From Rhodeus uyekii (Eukaryota; Chordata; Actinopteri; Cypriniformes; Acheilognathidae), in contig JAWRVZ010000132.1 in the NCBI GenBank assembly GCA_037043235.1, positions 299,501-363,500 on the forward strand: 64,000 bases of DNA. The letters run 5' to 3'. Every line of letters begins with the position of its first letter. Within the stretch, counting starts at the first letter, position 1. The position numbers and the translations under genes are program-made. This document shows, in pieces, positions 27,708 to 42,700 of the stretch. Under the pieces are notes generated by a model. That model saw nothing but the letters and a program-made list of their open reading frames with translations, was not told the origin of the DNA and made no database searches.

Positions 27708-30700
27708 GGATTCCAGCAAAACAAGCCTTTAGTAGTCAATCATGAACTGTTGTTGCTTAGTTTCTTTCAAAGACACTCCAGGGAAACTTTCATTTAGATT
27801 TTGAGGGCTTAAGGGTTCATTAACAGCAAAAGTAATGATTAACTTGAGCTTAATAAGTACATGAACACAAGCAGCAAGAGGAACTGCTGTGAAATTCAAG
27901 ACGTGGTGTTATACTGTCACCTACAGGCACTGTGACACTGGTTTACCCAAAGCTATAGCGCCACCATGTGGTTGGTTAAAGAATATATTCTCGAAATTAT
28001 ATACTTTTCATATTTCATATCGTTTATTCAGTGGAAATTAATTTATTTGTGGAAATCAGTTTTTTTCTCTGTATAAAAAGTTCATAATATGTAATATAAA
28101 TATATTTTACATAAAGATCATTTGACAGATGTAAAGTCTAATAAATAAATAAAAATATTTTTCTATTTATATACAAAAAAAAACATTAAAAATATATATA
28201 CATTAAAAAAATGTTTTTTTTTTTATTTATATATATATTTTTTTTTCTTTCTGTATTTTCCAGGGTTTCTGCAAGTAAATGTAAGATTTGTTTCAAGACA
28301 TTTTTAAGTAATATATTGAAGGGAATACAATACTTCAATGTGTCTCTGAGTGTTAATGTGAGAAACACAATGAGTTGTGTCAGCAGCACTTCTGAGTTTG
28401 AAAACACAATTTCCAACATAAATCCACTACTTTTTAATTCATTTTCTGAAATAAAATAGCTTGAATCGCTACTACTAGAATATGGAGATAACTTGTACCG
28501 TATCTTCTGATCGCATAACAAAAAAGATGTTTTCCTCATTATTTTTGTCTTGTATTCCAGTGCAATTTTGATTTTTTTACAATTGATTTTTTAAGGTTGT
28601 TAAATCAATATGCCTTTAAAGTGAGTTTACGCTTAAAACAAGAACAAATACCTGCCGAAGGGTTCAGAAAAATAACCCATTTTAAAGATATAATGAGCAC
28701 CAAAAATCAAACAAAACTGCATAAAACTTCGACAATACATAACAGCACATACTGAAGAGAATATGTGGAGCTATGCAAAGAGCATAATAGGAAACCATAT
28801 TAAAGGGGCAGGGGCATCATTACATTTTAGCATTTGACATAAAGATGAAGGTATAGAAGTTTGGCAAGAGAACAGGTCTGCTTATCATCGGGTGATAGAC
28901 ATATTTCCAGTTAAAAGCATCTTGAATAACTGATAGTACCTGGAAGTTAAAGGGTGAAAAATCCGCCACCTGAAGCAGGAAACAAACAAAAAAATATCCA
29001 TCTATAGAATCAACAGTTTAATCTTTTAGCACACATACAGCACACAAAAAAAATGACAAATAAATAACAGGGTTAAAACTACTTACAGATGAACGTGATT
29101 CCTGTGACTCTTCCTCATAGTCAGGATTAACCTGCGAACAGATAAAATCACCAAAAACATCCTCAAAATGTGAAATCAGGTCATTCTATTTGACAGGCAA
29201 CTAATCAGGAAATGGACAGATTTATTAAGCACAACCTAATAAAGTAAATGAAGGTCCTGATCTTTGAACACGTTCACTTGTTTAGCAGGATGTGTTTCAG
29301 AACTTATCAAACACAAGATTTTCCATTCTTCAAAGTTTAAAGTCCATTTGATTTCAACATTTGATTTAATGCACATTCCTGGTCCCGTATACATTCCTTT
29401 TTAAGGAAAAAAACTGTTATTATTAACACACACATTTTTTTTAAACAGTTTTGCTCATTTAAACGATTTAAACATAAAAATGACATAAGCACATAAAAAC
29501 ACTACATTATAAAATTCAATTTATAATAGAACATAAATAATATAGAATTAATTCTAAAAATAGATTCACAAACTTTCATTAAAATATAATCCGTAACTCA
29601 AGTTGTTGTTACTTGTTATGTAAAAACATAAAAACTTGTTCAACCAATTAAACTCCTTATTTTTCAACTCCTCAAACGCAAATCTGTTGCATATCCTGTG
29701 CCATCAAGTATTTATTTTAAGTAAAAAGGGCAGTGGATATGAAAAGAGTAACATATCCCACTTCATAAACTTGACTTCTTGATTGTTACAGGCCATATAT
29801 TTCAGATTTATGTCAAAATATCCTTAAACATATTTGTCTAAACCTAACCCATGTTCAAAGAGCAGTTCCCTGGATGTGGATAAACCTGCACTATGTAAGA
29901 TTTCACCATCTAATTGAGCAAAAAGTAGCTTGAGTGAGGTTAAGGCTGTGATGGGAACATCCAGAAAGAGGTTAAAAATCTTACAGACTGCAGATTTCAG
30001 GAAGAGAAAATCTATAGGAAGTTAGTAAGGTACCCTACCCAGTGAGTGATGTTAGTGCTGATCTGGGAACAGCTGAGAGGTGATCCCGAGCTAGCAGAAC
30101 ACACCTCACTCACCTCTGCTGCTAGGTAGGATCCTGTGGCCAAGTGTTTAAACCTGAAAAGACTATTCCAGTAACCAGCACCACCACGACACGGGTCATG
30201 ATGAACCACCTGAAACATAAGATCGGGAGAAATGTCAATAGCGTAGCTGCATCAAAACCAGCATAGGAGACTTTTAAAAGGTTATGAAACCCCGTTTCTC
30301 AGCATCAGTTCGTTCTCACCCACAGTTTTGATGAATGCTACTAAATGTGGGCATGGAAAGCAACAGAGTGGAGGGGAAAGCAATTTATCTTTACATACGG
30401 GGCTTGACATTAACACCCGCTAACCGGCCTCATGCGGGTGGATTTCAGCAGTCACTCCTACTCGCTACTTTGGCGGGTTGAACTTTATTTATAGTGTATA
30501 AATTTTTCAATTGCAGTCTTTTAAAAAGGCATCTGAAAAAACAAAGTTAGAGGAATGTGTTGTGATGCATACTGATATTGAAATTCTCTGAATACTCATT
30601 TTCCGCAGCTGCACTTTCTCGCCCTTTTAACACTGCAACAGCGAGTTGACACAAAAACCTAAATATGAATACTGTTGAATATTGATGCCGGTGAATTTCA

Positions 30701-33700
30701 GTGTGTGATTGGGCTTATATAAACCTGGAAGATTAAAACTAATGGATACTAACATTGTCTTCTATTATGTACATGACAAAGCAAGCAACTCACCTCCACT
30801 TCCCACAATGCTTTGCTGCTGGTGGCAGAGGTGGCGGACTGGCGGCCAGTGGTTCGCAGGAACACATGTTGCTTCTTCCTGTGTTCATCGCAAGTGAGAA
30901 ATTTCTCCTGCTCGGCATGGAACAGCCGAACCACATCACCCTTAGCAACCAGAAAGAAGGAATTAGCACCATCACACTCTAAAAAACTGCCAAGATGATC
31001 CCTCGCCCACAACTCCAATAGCTCAGATTATATTTCATGCACTTACCCCTTTAAGAATAACTTCCTTGTTGTCACTCCATTTCATAAATAAAACAATCTT
31101 CCAGCTAGTGTTGCAGTTCACCGAGTTCACCTGAGAAGAACGGAGGAGAAAGAGAGTCTTAAAATAAACCATGGTATTTTATTATTATTAGCACTTGCTG
31201 AAAACAATCAATTACAATACAGAGATATCGTGGCAGAGAGAGTTGATCTTAAATTAGCATTATCATAGCATAAAAACTTTCACAGTCACACTGGGTTCAG
31301 GATATTCTCATTGCATGGATGGTTATTTCAATTTTAAATCTCATTTAGAGCCAATTTAAAGAGAGTTTCCACAGCTTTCCTATTGCAAAGCTGTTAAGAG
31401 CAGAGTTCTATTCACAAAACATGGTGTAATGCACATTAACACAAAAAGATAAAACGGCAAGAAAAAGCAGACAAACCTCATTGCAGCCTGGATTGTCCAC
31501 CAACTGATGGGTGCTGGCATGCAGAGGCTGTCCTGCGTTCACAGGATTCAAAACCACTTTATCCCCAATCACAACCTAAAAGAGAAAAATGATAAGTAAT
31601 TGTGCATGAAAAACTAAGAACGACAGGGTGTCTCCTCACCTTTTTTTGGTGAGGGAACAACTTTTATTTGACAGCAAAAGAGTAGTCATTTTAACAATAA
31701 ATCTAATGTCGGAAAGTTCTGTCATGGTGTTCCTCAGGGGTCTGTCCTTGGCCCTACACTATTTAGTATTTACATGCTTCCTCTAGGGCAGATTATTAGA
31801 TGGCATGGTTTGGGATTCCACTTTTATGCTGATGATACCCAAATATATTGACATGAGTGTATGGGATCAAAATCCCGCCTGAAGTACTGTGGTCAAGGAT
31901 GAAAAATAATTAGTAAATCAAAAAATGAAGTGCATTTTAAAACATAACGAGCATAAATCAAAACTTGAAACGCATTAAAAACGAAGCTGTACACAAAACT
32001 TAAACTCATTTGTGTTTTCTTAAATATTATGTTTTCCTTGCTTGTATTCCTCTGTATTTTGTGTTCTCTTCCATTTTCTGCTCATATTTTATTTTTTGGT
32101 ACGCTTGAGCTCTTTTCCCCTTCGCTATCGTTTCCACGTTCTGCGCTTACGTTTCAAAAAGTTGCACTTCGGGTTTCATGTAAATTAGGTTGGACATAAG
32201 CGTAACCATTGGTCCACTGGCTCTAGATCGACAGTTCCTCCTCCAACCAATCAGTGGAAGAGGGGAGTTGACGTCACTGCAGTGCGACTCACGGGTGCTC
32301 TGGCCTGGCATGCATAGTAAAGCGGTTTTTGATAATGTTGTCATCTGTACAAAGAAAAAACCTTTCCGTTTTTTGGAACATCGTTGTCGTGTAAATGTAC
32401 CATAATTAGGGAGTGCAAGCAAAGCAGGTATTGAGGAAGGACAGGTGGGAGAAACAAATTAATAATTAGATAACAAGGAGGGGGTTAAGTCTATAGACAG
32501 GACAGCACATGGCACACAGAAACAAACATGACAAGCCATGTGCTCAAACAAAACATGAGAACACTCACAAAATGAAAACACAAACCGTTCTACATTAATA
32601 CGACAACACAAGAACGCCCGACAAATTAAAACATGAACCAGGCGCTCTGTAAGAACATTCAACCTGTGCACTCACACCAAGAGACAAAACATGGAGCATG
32701 AACTCTACACCAAGGTCATGGGTTCGAATCCCAGGGAAAGTAAGAACTGATTAGAATGTCAATGTGTATCTTGAATGCAATGCAAGTTGCTTTGGATAAA
32801 AGCAACTTGCATCTGCCAAATGCATAAATGTTAAATACGAACACCATGCTCCGCACAAGAAACAAAGCTCGCAGACAAGAGAGCGCACAGCTCGAGCACA
32901 CACAAAGACAACACAGTGTGTTAGGGCCTCGGTCACAAAACCAAGAATAAACCACAGAATAAAATTAACCAAAGAAATCTGACAAATAAAAAAAAGACAT
33001 AATATTAACATTATTTATTCAATTTAATTATGCTATACAGTGAGCCCTCGCTACTTCACGGTTCGACCATTGCGGATTCACGACTTCGCGGACTTTTTTC
33101 ATTACGTATGTATATATTATAAAATAAATATATCGCGGATTTTCCGGAAATTGTCGCAAGAGTGCGACAAGGATATGGTTCGTTCTCTGCAAATCTGCAA
33201 CAAAATCGATGAAGACATGACTCCCTACGTAATAATACGTAAATATGGTGTCCCTACTTCGCGGATTTAAAGCTATCTAACGCAATAAACGAGGGCTCAA
33301 TGTATTAATATTGAATAAATAAATACAATTTTGTGTTGTAAGTATATACATGTTTTTCTACCGATCAAACCCAGAAGACATTGAAACTACAACTAAATAA
33401 TTCCCATAAAACCACAACAACCTGTTATTCACATGAGATCCACCAATAGCAAACCACAACCATCTCATCATTTCCCCATGGACAAAATCCAAGTTACATT
33501 TTTACATTACATACTCAAATTGTTTCTTATTCTAAAAGCTGTTTCACTTGAATTTTTAAATCACAATAGCGAAGAAAAGTCCATCGACTTCTGGATTTAA
33601 GCTCAATTAGTTCATTTCAATAACTGCTTTTGGATACATCAAGAATACCATACATTTAGGTAATCTCTTGTAGTGCCTCAATTTTGCACATATGTATATT

Positions 33701-36700
33701 ATATAAGTATTGCCATGATTTTCCATGATGGGGGCTGAATGTCACCGGCGCTCTCTCTCCCACAGAGGCCATTTATAATGCCATTGGCAGGGGAATTCAA
33801 TGCTGTGAGCTTTGGGGCCTTTTGTAAAAAACACTCTTTACCCCAGAGACCGGCAGCGGATGACACCCCATGGCCCCTAAGCAACAACATCTAATGGAGC
33901 AAATGGAGTCTAGTTCTGTTTAGATTGCACTTTTTCCAGAGGCTTACAGGTTGTAACTACAAGTCAGGCCATTTAGGGTCCCTAGAGTCCATTTGACATA
34001 AGAGTTCGATTTATTTTGTTCAAAATTCAGCCTCACACCAAGGAATTCCACCCGAGTCTGCTTGAAAAGCTGTTCTTTTGAACATGCCAATAAAAGAACC
34101 CTGAAAAACAAGTATGATGGTTTCCACAAAAGTAGTTTTCAACATTGATTCAGCAGCAAATCAACATATTAGATTGATTTCTGAAGGAGCATGTGACCTG
34201 ATATTTAGCTTTGCATCACTTTAAATTGGATTAAAATAGAAAATGGTTATTTTAAATTGTAATAATACTTCACAATTGGGTCAAATAACTAATCAAATAA
34301 GACTTTTTCAAAAACATAAAAAACTCGAAACTACGAATCCCAAACTTTTGAATGGGAGACACATTCTGTGCATGTTAAGTTAAGAGTATCAAAAATCTAA
34401 GGAAGAAAAAGTATGGACAAGGAAAATTGTAAAAATGGCACTGTGGAAAGAGAACAGTACAATTTCACAAAATCTGACCCCAGTTAACGGTTTAAACGGT
34501 GTATGCAGCCACTCACACTGTCTCCTATGGAGCGAAGTTTGTAAAAGGGCTGTATGTAGAACCAGGAGCCCTCGTTTCCAGCCGAGTCCAGCGTCACACG
34601 CATGGCGTTCTTCTCCAGCAAAGCAGGCAGTCGTTTATTCACAGTAAGGTACTTATTGCTTTTTAAATGCAACAGCTGTGAAATGGAAAACACACAAACT
34701 TGATATTAACAGAGCAAGCAACCTTAATTCACAAAAAGCTGGTAAACCCATGAAACCCCTTTAGCTATACACATGAACATAATTAAGGTCGCATGCTGAA
34801 GTCACATGAAACCGTCTTATATTGTGATGAATTGTGAAAAGCAATTATGAATGCAAGCTCAGTGACAGAACAATGGATTTCTGTCCTGCCAAGTCGTCAG
34901 TGGCACCGCGAGATCCCTTTTCCCCCCGTCTGCCAGCTGGCTGACCTACCTGAATAACGTTTCCATACTGGATCACCGTTCCCAGCAGCTTCCGGTTTTC
35001 TGATTCATTCTGTTTCTTCTCTAGATCAGCAGCATGCTGAAAAACAGAGGTGAAAATGCAGCTTAAAAAGGCAACAAACATAAGCAAAAGTGAAGCACTA
35101 GACAAGTTTATGAAACGCCATTTAAATCAACAATTATTTGATTTACATGTAATGAACAATATTTAAGTTGTATTTCATGTCCAAATAGATTTAAATCTAT
35201 TTTTATAACCTCTTACCCAAGTAGCATTCACACCCAGATCCACAAAACCATATGCACATAAAAACATGTTGCAAAATGTGCAACGTATTGAACTCACATG
35301 TAGTTTGTTGAGAAGTACAGTGTCTGTGGTGCTGTTTCCACCAGGTTTTGCTGCTTTCCAGAACTGTTTCTGAGCAGAGTACCTGTTCATTGGACACAAC
35401 TTGAAAAGACAGTCTGGAAAGGAAAACAGAAAACACACGTAGACACCTTATGAAAAGTTCACACAAGCATTTTCACCTACTATAAAAGCCTTCATACCTG
35501 TAAATCAGAGCTTTATAACCATTTTAAGTATGTACCCACAGTCCCATCAGGAAGGCTCAAGTACCATTTAGTTAGTATTAATATTGTAATGCTAATTATT
35601 GAGCATTATCAATAACATTATCTTTAAAATCTTTTTTTTAAATATATATATGAAAAAAGTAAGTATTCTTTCCTTAAAAATGAAGCCGTCATTTCAACTA
35701 AACAGTTTAAGTTTATGTCTTTAACAAAATCTATGATGAAAAATTACTTTAGACGAGATGACACGAAGATCACAAAATGTTATCTTTGACTATATCAACA
35801 TGGAATATTATTAAAATGTCATTTAAAAAAAAGCAACATAGGACGTATGAAGCAAGTGTAGCGTTAGCTTAAGTGAAAACTAGCAAATGCGGAAGCACAG
35901 AGGATAGAGCAAAAGAAAAAGCTGGTCACGAATTAGAAGTCTAAAACAATACAAGGATTTTGATGTAAGAGGAGAAGCTACATACCTTTCCTTCATAAGC
36001 ACATACGGCTACATACTCATTCGAGCACAGTTTTAAATATGGGCATTATTTTTCTTACAAAAACCCATCATTTCTCTTCAGAAGGCATTGTTCCCTGGAG
36101 TCGTATGATTACTTGTATGATGGATGGATATGCTTTTTGGAGCTTCAAAGACTCTTTGGGCTCTTTTCAATGCCTGCTGAAGCTGCTTAAGTTTCACTGG
36201 ACTGACTGACCTTTCAAACATAAAACAAAAACTGCAATACATCCATCAGCAAGGTTTACTTAGCCCTTTTTAGAAAGGATAAGCAGGTCAATCTGAGACA
36301 TTGTGGCCCATTTAATTGTACTTTTTATTATTCTGTGAAATTATGAGGGTACCTGTGACTGCAGGCACAAGTGACTGGAACAGTTCATTCAGTATCCAGA
36401 GGACTCAAGCTTGTCTGAAATTTGTTAAACGACTGGGTCACATTGCCAATTGAACTCCAAAATGTGAGTTTGATCCAACACACCCAAACTAAAGAGCCCA
36501 GTAAAATATAATCCACACAAGCTACAACTAATGTAAACAAGTTACAGCGTTTTTATTTGCTTCACTGAATAAAGCACTGTTTGGGCTATGAACATGAATG
36601 ATCCCTCAAACCATGTTTACGCAGCAGCAACAAAAGCTGTAACTATGGTAATCTGGCAGAAACTAAAGTTACCATGGTATATTTTTGTGAGGTACAGCAT

Positions 36701-39700
36701 GACTAAGCAAGCAGGTTTGTTCCTTGCTAACCAGTTAGTGTTTCCCACATTACAGCTTTACTCGGTGTAGGGAAAGCTCTTCTTGTCACACATATAAACT
36801 TTGATCATAAGATGCTATCATGTTAGCTAGCAAATTAGTCACTGCTTCTCAAGAAACATATGTTATCATGATGGGACAGGACTGCACTGAGAGCCGGGCT
36901 ACCTGACAGCGTATAAGAGCAAGGAAAGAGTAACAGGAAGGGAGGGAAGACACGCAAAAGGACATGATTAAGTGTAACGGGTAAAAATAGCACTATGTCC
37001 GCAGAGCGCACTCAGAAATGCGGCCAACACTAACGCTAGCACTCAGGGATTAGCAGCCAGGGAACGAGGGATGGAGGGGGGAAAATAACAAGAAACACTC
37101 AAGGACGGAAGGTTAAAAATTAGGAGAGAAGGATGTGAGGAGAAAGAGGAATGGAAGGAGTGACAGAAGAGAAATATAGGTTGATGGCGCTGAGGGGCAA
37201 CGCTAGGTCAAACAGAGATGAGAGGCAGTTAGCATGCTAAACCACAGGAGAGATGCTCATACCACACCAAAACAATCACTAGGTTATCAAACAATTATGG
37301 ACAGAAATACACAATTATAACAGGAACCCCATTGCATGACGCTACCATCATTCCGTTTACCATGATTTTACAACAGTAACCCTAATTATTATGCTTCAAG
37401 TGAATATAGGCGTCACTGAATCTGAATTTATAGTATAAAAAGTAAAATTTTAAATAATACTATAATTAATAATAATTAATAGTATAATTTTCATCTTGAG
37501 ACTCTCCAAAGATTACATTATGTTGTTGTTTTAATAAATGTTAAAGACCACTTAACCTTAAGTAAGCATTAGATGAGGTAATCTAAAAGTAATAGAGGAA
37601 AGGAGCATGAACACTTAACTATGTTGATAAAGTACATCCAATATCAACCAATAATCAGTCATTAACCGGTATGGTACAGATATATATTGTGCATCACTAT
37701 AAAAGAAAAGTCCAGGGTTAAGGTCTGTTTTAATAAACATTTTAATAATCATTCTAACTCAAAACGAATAGCAAAGTTCAAACCTCAGCTATAACAGAGC
37801 AAAAATATCCCTTTCAGAATTTGTTTTCAAGCTGAAAAGCCAAATCCAATTTCAAAGATCTCGAGCATTTAATGCAGCGGACAACAAAACTGCAGTGGAC
37901 TGCTATAATAAATGTTATGATGAGTAAGTGTTGACGCTAATATAGATACCTTCATAGTTTTCTGTGTCCACTAAACACCACAAGCGATGTTTTAATTTCT
38001 TATTAAAAAGTAGTGAAGCTGGGCTGATAATGCCACAATAATTAAAAGGATAGTTCACCCAAAAATGAAAATTCTAACCTTAATCCTGAAACAAAACAAC
38101 ATATTCTGAAGAATGTCAGTAACTAGAGAGTTTTTGGTCCCTACTGACTTCTCAAATATGGAAAAAATACTCAATGGGCTCCAGCATTTGATTACCAACC
38201 TTCTTCAGAATATCTTGTTTCGTGTTTAAAAGAAAGAAATTCCTACAGCTTTGGATCATCTTGAGTGAGTAAATGATTTTTAATGCATTTAAAAGCAATT
38301 CAACAGACACTTTTTTTTTAACATCAAGCGTCTCGTGTTTTTTCCAATGCCAACAAAAACACCTATTCGTGTTCACGTTCACCTTTTTTTTCTTCATAGT
38401 AATCAAAACCAGTTTGAGATGCAACGCCCTCAATAAGAGGATACATTTTCGGAGGTTAATGGTATCAATAGGAGTCTAATGACAGATTATTAAGCACTCG
38501 TTCTGACTGAACAACAGCTTCAAAAAGCATTGTTAGATATGAATGAGTTAGCAAAGCTCTCAGAGACACCAGTCAGTGATCGCTATCTTGTTTCCCTTGC
38601 TGTGGTTATTGCCAAAAATAAATGGGTTCTTTTGACTGAGGCCAATATACTAGTAGGCCACTGTTCTTCACAGGATCCAGGGACTACATCTGTAGCCATG
38701 ACCCAGGATCAGAAAGTAAGGTCAAACTTTTGAATGACACTTTAAGGCTCTCTGGAAACCAGGCCTTTTAAACAGCTTAAGCAGGCTATTAATACCACGA
38801 GGGATCTAAAGATTTAGTGGTAACACTCTCTCCAAGTGGAAGTACAGTGAACAAAGCCTGGCCACTACTGTTCTGCTGCAGCTACCTGAAGAAAGCCGAA
38901 CAGAGAAAAAAAGAGGGCAAAGGGATTCTTGTATGACTCAGAAAAAGCTAAATTGTTTCCCCCATTACAGCAGTGCTCAAATAGCAGTATCATAATCCAA
39001 TGCATAAATCAGATTCATTTGGTAACACTTTAGATTACAGTCAAATTCTCACTATTAACTATGACTTTTCCCTCCATAAACTCCTAAAAACTGCTTATTA
39101 ATACTAAGTAGTTGTTAAATTAAGGTGTTGGGTAGGATTAAGGGATGTAGAATATGTGCATGAAGAATAAGGCATTAATATGTGCTTTATAAGCATTAAT
39201 AAATAGCCATTTCTCTTGTAAAACGCATGCTAATAAGCAACTAATTAATAGTGAGAATTGAACCATTGATTTTGTTTAGTAGATTTAAATAAACCTGATG
39301 AAACATTATGGGTTTTTAAAATAAATTCAATATAGAGATTAAAAAAAAATGATGTCCCTAAAATTAAAATGCATTTAAAGAGAAATGGTCAACCCTACTG
39401 AAATAACAGTTTATATGAAACAAAATGAACGACATTCTAGGCAACCAATCAGATTTGAGGGACAAGTTTACCAGTTTGTGTCAATTTGTAGTCTTACAAC
39501 CAGAGTTAGGAACTACTACATCAGTGTAATTCCCCTATTATTTCCCTCTGACTTTAGTTATGCGTAGGGTTAGGACAAAATTTTCAGATAGGAATGTTGA
39601 TCCAGGAACATTTCTTACTTGGCAATAATCACAGTAACCTGAATATCTATTTGGCTATTCACACAAAACCACCACTCAAGCACTGGTAACAAGATAACAT

Positions 39701-42700
39701 TTCCCCATCAGATTTACGCTGTATTTGACATTTAGGTTCATTGTCTATAGTTTCAGATTTGAGAAATCTGTGGTAGACCCTAGTCCTGAGGTGTCCGTCC
39801 ACCTACACACCCGTGCCTCAGGAAGTGCATCAGCAGATGCATGTTCAGCGGTGTGTGGCAGCTGTGTTGAGGCACCAGCGCTTGCAAAATTCAAATGAAA
39901 CATTAACATATTTCATTATTTAACCCTAAAAAGGACATTTATACAGTGGAACCCGGTTATGTCGACGGCCTCGGGGGTTGCAAAAAAGCATCCGGATAAC
40001 CGATGATCGAGAAAACCGAAAAGCCAATTTGGCGATTTGTTTAAGCGATCAGCATGCTATAAAAATGTAAATGTGTTTTCTAACAACAAAAGGTATATGT
40101 GCACCAACTAACAGCAGAGATTGTAACGGCTACTTTATGATTATGTTGGGAATGTACCTTTAAGACTGTGTATTTTGTTCTTTGCGCGCTGTTCTGGTGT
40201 GAGTGTTTTTGAGTGAGGAGAGAGATGGCCGCTCTATTGCTGACAGTTATTTTCCTTATTTTATTTGTGATGTTTGTCGAAGCGTTTTCTTTTTCCTGGT
40301 TTGTACGTACGCTCTTTACATGTTTGAGAAGAGCGTGTTGGTACGAAACCAATCTATAAAGGCTCATGTGACCAGTTTAATCGCCTTGAGTTTTCTTTCG
40401 TTTCCATTTAACGTCATGGCAGTCGTCAACCACTCTGACAGTCGTTAAAAGATTTACCAGTATACGATAAAAACCACCTTCGATTCTCGATACAAAACTT
40501 TAATTATAGTCTCCAGCATTGCAAACACAATTTCACTCACAGCATAAACAGTCACAACACACGTGTAAACACGGTCGCTCATACATTTCGCTCAGACACA
40601 GTTCTGAAAGTATTGCACACGCGGTTACTATGGTTTCTTTACAAAGTCTAAAATGCTTTGTTGCTTTTAGCCTTTAACGTTCTGCTTGAAAACAAATGCT
40701 TTTAAGCTTCTATCAGTAACAACGTCTTTGTCGATGTAAATGTAATCTGGGAATTCCTGGACAGTGATGGTGAACTCCTGTGCCTCCTCTTCCAAGATAA
40801 CATCTGTAAGGCTTGATTCTTGCGTGAGTTCTTCTGCGGCTGCATGGCACTGCGCTGCAAGAGTGATTGAAGCGTCATTGGAACGAGCGACCATACGGAC
40901 CGTGATGCACGTGCAACGTGAACTCAGCGCAGCGCAGTGAACTAGGTACTATCATTAGTCACGGGCATCGAGATAACTGATGTTAAGTGGCGACTTTGTC
41001 CCTCTTGTGCTTGAGATAGGGTTCGGCGATATAAAAGAATCGACATAACCAATAAGAAAATGCTAAGACAAATAGGGAATTTGGCAGTTCCACTTCCAAA
41101 ACGTCGACATAATAGGGTTGGCGAGTTAACCGAGCTCGAGATAAGTGGGTTCCACTGTACATTGTCCATCCTTGGCTAGGCATTTTTTGGAGCTGGGAGC
41201 AGGAGACTGCATCATTCTCGATCAATCATCACAACACAAGAGCTCCAGTGTTCCAGCCTCGGTTTCCATTCCATTGTAATTTACACATTCAATAATTTAA
41301 AAAAAACTTCAGCCTGGCATAAAAACATGATACGAAGCCTTACAACTTACTAAAGGAAAAGCCTTTTGAAAAAGGAGTTATCTACATTACTCAAGCTAAA
41401 AACACATCTGATATTCGAATATTTATAATACACAGTGTCTTTTTTAATTTAAAGGTTCACATTTTTCCTGAAAAAAATCAATCCACTAAATAAAATCTAC
41501 AAAAAGTTATAGAAAGACTCCATAAGATACACTATTGTGAAAAGAGCTGAGCCACTTTCACACAACTGAAAAATGCAGTTAGGTTAGTAGGAAACAGAAA
41601 TGCTTCTCTGTGAAAGCCGTTTGAACTGTGAACCCTTAGCTACTAGTTACAGTTTCATTTCACTGCAGAAAATATTCCATTCAACAAATGGTACACCTCA
41701 AGACTATCACAACACCTGCAGCTGGTTACAGAATGACTTTACGTGAATATCAGCCCGCGTTATTCAAAGCCAGTAATGAAATGGGTACTTTTCCTAATAT
41801 TTGCATATGGTATCAGTAATATTGTGACAACCATCTGCTGCGTCCACACCACAGCTAACAGTTGAGAAGAGCGCTAGTCACGATCAGAACAAACATGGCC
41901 TTGCTATATCACAAACTCATCAAGGCAGGCACTTTGTATTTGCCTAGATACATACAATTAAATCTAATTTCCATCAACGGCACTGCAGAACGTTTGTGCA
42001 AAGATAAGTTATTTTCAACATCACATCATCCTCAGTCCAGCTGTTTAACCTCAGTTTTTTGGTTGATTGCAATCAATAACAGAAGGTCTCTGAATATTAA
42101 AAACATGTACATATCTTTTCTGTGGAAGACTCAGGACCAAATAATGCATATGATATGATACGATGCCATAACTGCAGGTCGCCATACGCATTTCCATACT
42201 TCAATCAAGCAATCGCTAACACACAGAGCCATACAAATCAAGCTGACAAAGACGTATCCATCTGACGGATTCACTCATCTTCATGAGCAACCACAGAGCG
42301 ACAGGAGCATGAGATCTGCTGTTTGAGTATCTATAAAGCACAGGAACACTAAAAGACCAATATATTTTAAGCAAAAATCAAAGAACAAACAACTGGGGCA
42401 ATGTAAATGGCATAAATAAACATTTAATCAGGGACGAATTAAGTTTGTTTGGGGAGTTCAAACCGCTTGCCAAAGTGAACTTTCCAAGTAAAAGTTTAAG
42501 GTCAGTAATTTTGGTTTCAAAGAATTGATTAAAAGTGATTAAAATTGACTATAGACTTTAATATTGTGAAAAAATTAAGAACTGTTTTTAAACTTGAGTA
42601 AACAATGCCAGACTATCCATTTTTTAATTAACTATAAAGTCCTTTAAAAGGTACAGTGGGAAAAAAATAGCTAAACACCCAAAAATAAAAATTGTGTCAT

